Source of the DNA: Campanula takesimana
Taxonomy: Eukaryota; Streptophyta; Magnoliopsida; Asterales; Campanulaceae
NCBI GenBank assembly: GCA_026119855.1
Contig: JAOWBW010000485.1
Location: 1,488,001 to 1,552,000 of the forward strand
DNA: 64,000 nucleotides
Direction of reading: 5' to 3'
The notes beneath the pieces were generated by a model. The model saw nothing but the letters and a program-made list of their open reading frames with translations. It did no database searches and was not told the origin of the DNA. The position numbers were made by a program, and so were the translations under genes. This document shows positions 55,678 to 64,000 of this stretch, piece by piece; the stretch's first letter is position 1; each line of letters opens with the position of its first letter.

Positions 55678-56880
55678 CCCGTTCATGTTGATTATTTCAA
55701 TACTAAGATCATGTTGTGTGTATATAAATTGTCTATGTGCCTAGCATGATTTGAATATTGGGATTATGATGTTTATGTGGTCTATGCGTTTTATGTGGTT
55801 TATTGTTTTATAAACTTTAATCGCACTGTTCAATCGCAATTAAAATTATGGAGGATTTAAAATTGTTTGGATTATCAATTTTTGATTGGATCAAAGTTTT
55901 GATATTCTAGGGATTCAAGAATAAATCATTTATTCAAGGTTTTGATGATCATGGTGATTGGATCACCAAGAACACCAAATCCTAATTGAATCGGGAAAAA
56001 CAATTTTGAGATAAATTTTGGAACTTTAAAAATTTGGATTTTTCGCAAGGGGTCTGACCGGACCCAAGCCTTGACCCGGCCGGACCTAGGGTTTGGCGCG
56101 GGGTAGGGTTTGGGTTTTGGGTGTGGATCTTGGGTTTAAATCTCCTATTTGTTTTAGTCTTGTGATTCTAAGATTAGTTCAAGGTTTGGATGGCTAATCT
56201 ACGTTCATCGAGATTGTGTTTCCCAAAATTGATCGCAATCAAAGTTTCAAAGATAAAACGAAGTTAGAATTATGAAGAGTTCATAATTGCTAAAATTGAG
56301 AAACAAAGTTCTTGATTCAATGATTGGAGATCCATGTAGAATTGTGAATGCAATTGGCCTACGTTCATCGAGACCATCTATTGCTTAGTTTCGGCCACAT
56401 GGACTACTTTCTTGGTTTCTTGAATTAGTGCGGAATTGTGGTTGCCAATGGCTTAGTTCGGCCGCACTTCTTGTTGTCTTGATTTGGAGATGATGACCAA
56501 AGTTCAAATAATCTCATCCTCATAATAATAGAGAAACTAATGACACATAAATATTGTACTTAAATTAATGGAGATTAATTTAGTGGCTAAACTTGATGCG
56601 TAACATGTTTATCTTATGTGCTCATAAATGTGTTGTATGCTATATGTGATGAACCTTCAAGAAAGTTTTAAGTCTTTTTTGCCATGCCATGATTAAAACA
56701 CTTGTAAGTACACGGGTATTTTCATATGGGCTCGCCAAAGCGAGGTGCATTGATTTTATCTTTGTATGAGCAAGATGAGTGAATAAGAGTTTCCTATGCG
56801 TTTAAAATGGTTGGACTTAATTAGGCGTCAAAACAGTTTTGGGCCTAGGCAAAAGATGAGATTAAACATGCTTTCGAAAT

Positions 56881-57131
56881 TGGATCCCTAAGAATCATAT
56901 GAGATATGATTGACAAGAAATTGTCTACCTACTTAATTTGATTTTGAGCGGTCCGCCTCCGTGGACTCAAAGTTCAATTAAAGTTGGATCTTAACCCAAT
57001 ATCAAAAGAGTCTCATGAAAGGATCTAAGAGTCATATGAGATATGATTGACAGGGTTGTCTACCTAATTAATTTAGTTTTGAGCGGTCCGCCTCTGTGGA
57101 CTCAAAATTAAATTAAAGTTGGATCTTACCC
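56881..57131. repeat. Direct duplication, about 137-bp period
   Basis: Two copies contain CATATGAGATATGATTGACA and GAGCGGTCCGCCTC(C/T)GTGGA, in the copia leader. Confidence 0.8.
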
Positions 57132-57924
57132 CATTTAAATTATATTATACATTGGATGTGTAAGAAGGTTATATAATTTAGTGGGAGTATTTTTGGAAAA
57201 TACATTATTTATCTCTTTAATGAGATTGGTACTTGTAAAATTTTGGAAATTTTGCATAAGTTGTAGATGACAACTAACTTCGTTGCGATCAATCCTTTAG
57301 AAGGATGAGCTTCAAAAGAATGGTACAAACTTCATGGATTGGATCCTGAGCCTAAGAATTGTTCTAAGGCAAGAAGATGTGTTGTACATTCTTGATGGGC
57401 CTATTCCTGAAGAACCCAATGCCAGAGATAGACAATCACAAGAATCATGAATATGATTCTAGGAATGTGAGTTGTCTTATGCTCACGATTATGTGCTCTT
57501 AAACTCCAACAAAGTTTGGAACTTGTAGAAACCTATTAGATAGGTGTGGAGTTGAGTCACATGTATCAAAGAGAAATCTAAGCAAGAGAGGTATAAAACC
57601 ATTGTTGCATTCACTCATTGCAAAATGAGTGAAGGGCAATAAATGAAACTTCACATGCTTAAGATAAAGGCTACGTAGAGCATCTTGAGAAACTTGGTTG
57701 TCCAATTGGATTGGAGCAAGCCATAGATCTCATTCTTGATTCATTGTTTAAATGTTATGATCACTTAGTGATGGAATATAACATGCTTAAAATGAATAAG
57801 AATTTCTTCGAATTGCATTAACATGCTGAGAAACTGCGAAGATGAAGATATTGGAGAATGGTTCTCCAGAGCTCATGGTTCATAATGGAAAAGGGTCAAA
57901 TGCCAAAAGAAAGGTAAGACAAGG

Positions 57925-58115
57925 GTTGTCAAAACCTAAAACTATAATTGATGCAATTTGGAAAAATGGCAATTGGATTGACCATTTAAAATTGTAGTCA
58001 AAAGGTAAGACAAGAGTTGTCAAACCTAAAGGAAATAATTATGGTTATAATAATAACTCTAAATTGATGCAATTTGGTAATGTGGTAATTGGATTGACCA
58101 TCTAAAATTGTAGTC
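57925..58115. repeat. Direct duplication of about 90-110 bp in copia gag
   Basis: Both copies run from GGTAAGACAAG(G/A)GTTGTCAAA to TGACCAT(T/C)TAAAATTGTAG. The second has an additional AATAATTATGG-like insert. Confidence 0.75.
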
Positions 58116-60221
58116 ATAATTCTGGACGATCAATAAAAGAATGGTAGTGGGACTACCACTTGGGATATTTATGTTATAAATTAATCTTTCTAAATTTAAT
58201 TATTGAGTATTGGATGCCAGAATAATTAGTAAATTGAAAGACTACTTTTAGTAACGGTTTATCTACAAACAGTAATGATGCAATGGTTGCAACATTGTTC
58301 GTAGAACACTTGTAAAGTGACTTTACTGATGAAGTAGAAAAAATTATTTTGTTATAAGATAATGAAGGATATTAATTTCTTATTTGGAATAAGAAAAGTG
58401 CTTTATTTATTATGATTTACTTCATTGTGTTATCATATAAATAAATCTTATATCCTAAATCTTGAAGAACAAAGTAATAAAGACTATAACATAAATAATT
58501 AAAATTCTTTATGCATTATTGTTTTGATCAAATAAATGAGAAATGCATATCTAAAATTCTATTGGACGGAGTTTTAAGTCATATGATTTGGAATCACATG
58601 ATTTATGCAAATCTTATTTACTTGGATCAAGACATCTTTTACTATGATTGGTAAAAAGGATAATGTCTTAATTGACCTAATACATTTTGATGTGTATGGT
58701 GCATTAAGAAGAAATGCTAAAAGAGAATTTTGGTTATACTTGGTAAAACTATTCAAAAATTATGATTGGATCATGATGATGGATAATTAAACCGAAAATT
58801 TGACAGTCATCATTAAAGTTGTGAAATGGTTTCACAAATTAACTTCACTAAGAATATCATTCTAAATGATATGTCTGCGTGAAAGTATAAGAACCTTATT
58901 GGATATGGTTCATTAGATGATAAAGTCAAATTGATCTTCCATTATTAATTTTGGGGTTATGTATTTGAAACCGCTATGATTATACTAATCTGAATTCCAG
59001 CTTGAGAGGTTAAAAGATGAAAGAAAACTCGGTTTGCCTTTCGCAAAGATTTAAGATGGTGAGACCTTTTGGAAAGGAGTTGTCTGGGACACACTCACAT
59101 TTAAATCTAATAAATATATTTTCATGGGATATCCTAAGGAAACTTGAGGATATAATTTTACTCATAAGAAACAAATGGTTTGTTGATTATGATGATACTT
59201 TTCTAGATAAATGGTTTATCTCTAAAAGAATCAATGGGAGTAAAATGTATCTCGAATGGTTCGAGACCTAGAAAATATATATTTTAACCTAAGATGGAAG
59301 TTGAACAAGTTTTCACAAGGAGTCGTGAAAAGTCCGTTCAAAAGATATACAAGAACTTGCGTATATGATAGGACACAATCTATTGCAAGAAATATTGGAT
59401 ATTTCGAAATAGAAAGTGTTGAGGTAAAGTTCATTTGGAATGAAGTATTTACCATCTATCAAAGATGCAATGTCAACTCCACATATTTAGATTAATGACT
59501 TGGAGTCATGAAATCTAAAAGGCAACCCATGTGTAATAATCAAGTTTGGAACTTGATCATTCTAACCTAAGGTGTAAAAACCAAAGGAGAGGAATGAGTT
59601 TTCTTGGAGAAAATTTTACATGGATAGCAAAGAAATTTACTAGAATTCTCGTAGTCACATGTTCATATTTGGAATATGAAAATTGACAAAATGATGTCAA
59701 AACAAGTGTTCCTCAACGGGAACTCACTTAAGGATGTATTGGATACAACCTAAAGGTTTTGACAGTCAAAGAAAATTCTGATAAATTATGAAAGTTGCAG
59801 AAATCCATTGGATGGATTAAAGCAAACTTGTGGGAGTTGGAATCTCCGTTTTGATAAATCAAAAAAGTTTGACATGATGAACCTTGTATATACAAGAAGA
59901 TTAGTGGAAGCATAGTGATACTCCTTAAATTAAATATGTGGATGACATATTGCTCATTGGAAACGGAATTCCTATACGTTAGTCTGAAAAAGACTTTGTT
60001 AAGAAAGTGTTTCGCAATAAAGAATATGGATGAAACTGCATATGTCCTTGGCATTAAGATCTATAGAGATAGATCGAAGAAGCTAATTGATTAAGCCAAA
60101 GTACATACATTGACAAAGTCATTAGAAGATTCAGCAAAGAAAATTCTAAGAGAGGACGGTTGTTAATGTTACATGGAAGTTTTCTATGCAAAGACTCAAA
60201 TGTCCTGATATAAATGATGAG

Positions 60222-62830
60222 TGTAACGACCCCATAAATCAGTTTTTATTTATTTTATAATTATTTTATATTTTTGAGAATTTTAAATTTAAAATTATGT
60301 GTGCATTTTATTTGTTGCATCATATTAAATGCATTTGCACATCTTATATGATTATTTGTGTTAGTTAAAATGTTAGTATTAAAGGTGATTAGGGGAGTTA
60401 AGTTGTTAGTGGGAAGTTATGAGGGTTTTTAGTGGAATTAGTATTCAAGGGGCTTAGTTGTTCAACTTGGAAGAAGGAGGGGCTTAAATGAAAAGTGAAA
60501 ATAGCACAAAAACCCACCTCTTCACCCTCTCCCCTCTCCCTGCGTTTCTCTCCTCACCCTCACACCTAGTTACTTTTTAAAGGTTGACCTCCATTGTTGT
60601 AGAGAAGAAAAAGGTAAGATTTTGTTTTGTTAATTTTCCCTATTTTAATTTACTACTCCATTTTCAAATCTAATTATATATAAATGTTCAGGGAGTTGAA
60701 TAGATCATATCTACCGAACAATATATTTTTCTTGACTCATTTCCGAAAAATAGGTAAGTTACTAATCCCCCCTTTAAATGTTAAAATGGTCATAAGTATG
60801 CTATATATGCTTTATACGTTATAAAATAATGTTTTGGGTATACTTTTATATACTTGAAATTTTGGGACGGAGGGAGTAGTAATAACTTTTATTAGACTTG
60901 TTATTTGTGGGAAGTGAGTATATGGGTATAATAGATTTGGGTTTGGGGAATTATTAGAGGATGCAACATTATATATGATTTATATATTATACTCCTACTC
61001 GTGGGACGGTAAAATAATATCTTTAGTTAAAGGTTAAATAAATGTATTATAAAATTATACTGTTACTTATGGGACGGGGAAAGAAATGAAAGTATTCTAA
61101 ATTGGGTATATTAGTATATTAAAAATTATAATGATATTTGTGAAACGGAGGGAGTAGTAATAAATTGTTGCATGTGGGAAATGTTAATACAAATGGGTAT
61201 TGTAGTATTGTGAAAGTATAGTAATGTTGTTGTACCTAATCAAATAGATATAAACATGTTATATATGTCTAGTAGGTTGTGAAACAATGTTTTGGTATGT
61301 TTTATTTACAATTGTAAATTTGGGACAAAGGGAGTAGGAAAGAACTTGTTACATAAGCTTATTATGGTTGAGATTGCTATAGGAGTTGGTGTTAATATTG
61401 TTCTTAGGCTGAGTTTAGCCTTTGTGTAAGTTGTAGATGTTAAGAGTTGCAAGTATTAGTGAAATTTGGGTTGTGAAATATAAGGAGTGAACTTTGGTAA
61501 GTTTTGGTCTGCCAGGTGATGTGGGCGGCCGCCCAAAAGTGGGCGTGCGGCCGCACATCTATCTGAAGGTTTTTCTTCTTGAGACAGAGCAATTTGGGCG
61601 GCCGCACAGCCCTGTTTGGGCGACCGCCCAGTTATCTGAAAAGTTTAGAGTTTTTCAAACTAAAGGATTTAGAGGTCAATCTTAGTCTAGTTTTTGGGGA
61701 GTGTCCTAAAGTACTTAGATGATTGTTGTGGATCACTAAAGTGGTAGAATTGGTTCCTTTGTGAACACAAGTGTTGTGAAATGTGAGTAATTGATTAAGT
61801 GAGCATTGTTGAACATTTTGTAATGTGTTGAATGGTTCATCTTCTTGATGTGTTTGGCATGGTTCCCTACATTGGAATCATTGTCCCCTGATTGTTGTTT
61901 AAGCAAGTATTTCTATTTGGTGCTTGCGTGTAAAGTCCAGCTGGTACTTTTGTGTGTGTTGGGCAGTGATAGGGATTATAATGGTCTCCGAGCCAAGTAC
62001 ATTATAAGGCTCCTATCATTGGTTTCCCATTTTTAACCCCCTTCCTTAGGCCAAAGGTTGGGCACTTTGGGTTATGACTTTGTGTCATTTTCCCCCCGTT
62101 GTTGTTGTTGTTGTTTGGTTCCGGAACCCGTTTCAGCTCTTCGATGCTGCTCAGTTGATGCCTCTCAGATGGCTATGGTTTGGTTTGAGAACCTTGGCTC
62201 AGTATCCACGTATGAGTGTTTATTTCCGCTTTATGTGTTGCATGATGAGTTGGTCGTTATTTCCAACCGGTATGGGACGGTTGGCGATAGGGAGCCTCTC
62301 ATGTTATGTGCTATGTGTTATACGCTTAATTGTTAATATTGTTTCTTTATGATCATCATATTAGCATGTAATGTAGTTGCATTTTAGTAACTTACTGAGA
62401 TTTATTCTCACCCCTTATTTGTTTACCGTTTTAGATAAGAAGGAGTCCAGGGAATAGGTCACAGCACAGGGAGGACGTTGGTAAAGAGATCTTGGGTAAG
62501 ACCTGTGGGAAGTGATGTGTATAAAGGATACATTATGTAAATGTAATACCTTTAGGGTAGTGTAACCGTGACTCAGTTAATTGTATCATCTCTTTTAGTA
62601 GGTGTTCGTGTTTGTAAATTTAATAAGTAAAGTTTGTTATAGCCAAGTGGCTAAGTACTCATTTGAGAAAGTTTGTTTTGTGACTTAAAGTCATGTTTTG
62701 GTAACGTGTTGGTTGTGTGAACCTTTTTATGAAAATATATTTCGAAAAAATTTCTTAGAGTTGCTTTACGACGTCTTCCTCGCGTGTCCCGGGCGTGGGG
62801 CCAAGTAGGACCACGGGTCGGGGCGCGACA
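60222..62830 (+). mobile_element. Solo LTR related to the Tekay-type element
   Basis: A 2609-bp sequence TGTAACGACCCC...GGGCGCGACA is flanked by the 5-bp duplication ATGAG at 60217-60221 and 62831-62835. It shares with the 33488-35596 LTR both ends, the GGGCGGCCGCCC/TGCGGCCGCAC island (61523-61630), the ATTATAATGG/TATAGTGG-type blocks and the final CGTGGGGCCAAGTAGGACCA. It is about 500 bp longer, mainly in AT-rich DNA at 60840-61480 that contains several GGGACGGAGGGAGTA-like words. No internal region or second LTR is present, as expected after LTR-LTR recombination. Confidence 0.9.
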
Positions 62831-62835
62831 ATGAG

Positions 62836-63521
62836 CATGAGAAGAATGAATGGGATGCCATTTGCTTCGGCAATTGGAACCATCATACCATGATAAGTAC
62901 TAAGCCGGATATATATAAATGCTTGGAGCATGACGAGTAGATATTAATCCGACAACCGGTGAGAATCACTGGATGGCTGTGAAACAATTCTTAAAGTACT
63001 TAAGAAGGACTAAAGAATTGTTATGATCTATGGAGGGATGGAAGATGATCTCGATGTATATGGATACACGGATGCATGCTTCCAAACCGACAAAAATGGT
63101 AGAAATCGCAATCGAGTTTTATAAATAATAGTGAAGCTGTAAGAAGAGTACAGTCACTAATTCTGCGACTAAAACTAAGTATATTGCTGCATTGGATGCT
63201 GCGATGGAAACTGTTTGGATTAAGAAGTTCATTGGAGAACTTGAGATGGTTCCTAGCATTGCTAAACTAATAGACCTTATTAGAAATAATATTGGTGCTA
63301 TTGATCAAGCAAAGGAACCAAGAGCACATCCTAAATCCAAACACATACTTAGGCGTTTTCTTATCGTTCGAAAAATCATTGATAAGGGAGACGTACATAT
63401 ATGCAAAGTACCTACTAATGATAACGTTACGGACACACTAAACAATGGGACTTCCACAAGCTAAGACATGATGGTCATGTTAGGTCCATGGGTATTGGAT
63501 ACCTAGAGATTGGGCCTAGGG
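62836..63521 (+). pseudogene. Copia RNase H remains
   Basis: The longest open piece (63192-63464, 90 codons) reads AAMETVWIKKFIGELEMVPS, NNIGAIDQAKEPRAHPKSKH and VPTNDNVTDTLN, the C-terminal third of copia RNase H. Upstream (62840-63190) the rest of the domain is recognisable in shifting frames (a GYTDA-type block near 63060). It is separated from RT by the solo LTR insertion. Confidence 0.82.
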
Positions 63522-63533
63522 CAAGTGGGAGAT
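63522..63533 (+). other. Copia polypurine tract
   Basis: AAGTGGGAGA lies just before the right LTR, a typical copia PPT. Confidence 0.75.
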
Positions 63534-64000
63534 TGTTGGTGTTGGTGCCCTAGGCACGGTTGTTAAACGCTGTATAAGTTATCAGTTTATTCATGATAAT
63601 AAAGAGATAATAGGATTATTATTATGGATCGTGTTTGCTTATAATAATCTCCGTCCCTAGAGCTTCTTAAGCACTAGTATAAAGGCTATATGATCATGGG
63701 ATGATCATGTTAGATTTATGGGTACTTGTTTGGAACAACGTACTGGACATGACCCGCGGTATGAGATTTATGTCATGGTCGATGTCATATATAAATCTCA
63801 TATTAGTTATGTCATTTGAATCCTTAGACATGAAGTTATCATAGTCTTCCACTTAATGAACATTATGTTTGACATATTCAAACGCTGCCTTAACACGGTA
63901 GTTATAAAGGGTATGATTGGCATGATTGGATTCACGTAGGGAAGAATAATAAGCCAAATGGATTTGTCCCTCTTCGGAGAGATGTCAAGCTTGGGCCCCT
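63534..64000 (+). repeat. Copia 3' LTR, truncated by window end
   Basis: The first 467 bp match the left LTR with about ten substitutions by eye, plus a 6-bp tandem duplication (TTGGTG) at the very start. The remaining 1.1 kb should lie beyond the window. Confidence 0.92.

Larger units (their letters stand above)
55678..60221 (+). pseudogene. Copia gag, integrase and RT remains
   Basis: A leader (55678-57230) is followed by gag-like sequence at about 57290-57900: GTNFMDWI, LRIVLRQEDVLYILDGPIPE and, in another frame, RYKTIVAF then CKMSEG. Integrase-like sequence at 58650-58800 includes DLIHFDVYGALRRNAKREF. RT-like sequence at 59560-60130 includes QPKGFDS and, across frames, the YVDDILLIGN block and the LGIKIYRDRSKKLI block. 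Stops and frameshifts occur every few dozen codons, so nothing is functional. Two direct duplications also disturb it (56881-57131 and about 57925-58115). Confidence 0.8.
54125..64000 (+). mobile_element. Degenerate Tork-like Ty1/copia element, right end off window
   Basis: The left LTR is 54125-55664, followed by an initiator-Met PBS; a right LTR begins at 63534 after a polypurine tract. Coding order gag, integrase, RT, RNase H is the copia order. Motifs in broken frames include GTNFMDW (gag), an LIHFDVYG block (integrase), the YVLGIKIYRDRS RT tail and AKEPRAHPKSKHILRRF (RNase H), which resemble the Tork lineage. No frame in the interior exceeds about 100 codons. Its flanking duplication cannot be tested because the right end is missing. 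Confidence 0.88.

Overview
This window is nuclear DNA of a flowering plant. The evidence is one intact type I MADS-box gene, a PPR gene fragment, tRNA-derived SINE sequence and plant lineages of Ty3/gypsy, Ty1/copia, hAT, Mutator, Stowaway, Tourist and Helitron elements. A eudicot is most likely from the overall look, but I cannot name the species. All calls come from reading the sequence by eye, with no database search.

Layout. 0.7-3.5 kb is a Pack-MULE-like element carrying a broken PPR fragment, a SINE and tandem repeats. 4.16-4.88 kb is a second MULE with about 200-bp inverted ends. 5.48-6.09 kb (minus) is the only convincing intact host gene, a type I MADS-box factor, with a TATA box near 6.25 kb and a SINE-like tail in its leader. 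6.4-21.3 kb is a MITE-rich stretch with Stowaway, Tourist, six hAT elements and a third MULE, several nested. Short exon-like pieces on the minus strand between 10.1 and 18.1 kb may be a host gene whose introns filled with MITEs.

21.35-50.0 kb holds two head-to-tail Helitrons. The second contains a hAT, which contains a long Tat/Ogre-type gypsy element (26.23-49.88 kb, reading leftward), which contains a young chromodomain gypsy element of Tekay/Del type (33.49-42.31 kb, reading rightward). Every hAT and LTR level keeps a perfect target-site duplication, so the order of insertion can be read directly.

The Tat element also carries, on the opposite strand between integrase and its distal LTR, a multi-exon gene with a plant mobile domain, a second small basic ORF and two AATAAA signals. 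This antisense module is the most interesting functional content of the window. It is now decayed, mostly by single stop codons that transitions can explain.

50.8-54.0 kb is a larger hAT with a truncated transposase. 54.13 kb to the window end is a Tork-like copia element: its LTRs are about 98% alike but its interior is badly degraded, and it is interrupted by a 2.6-kb solo LTR related to the Tekay-type element. The right copia LTR runs off the window.
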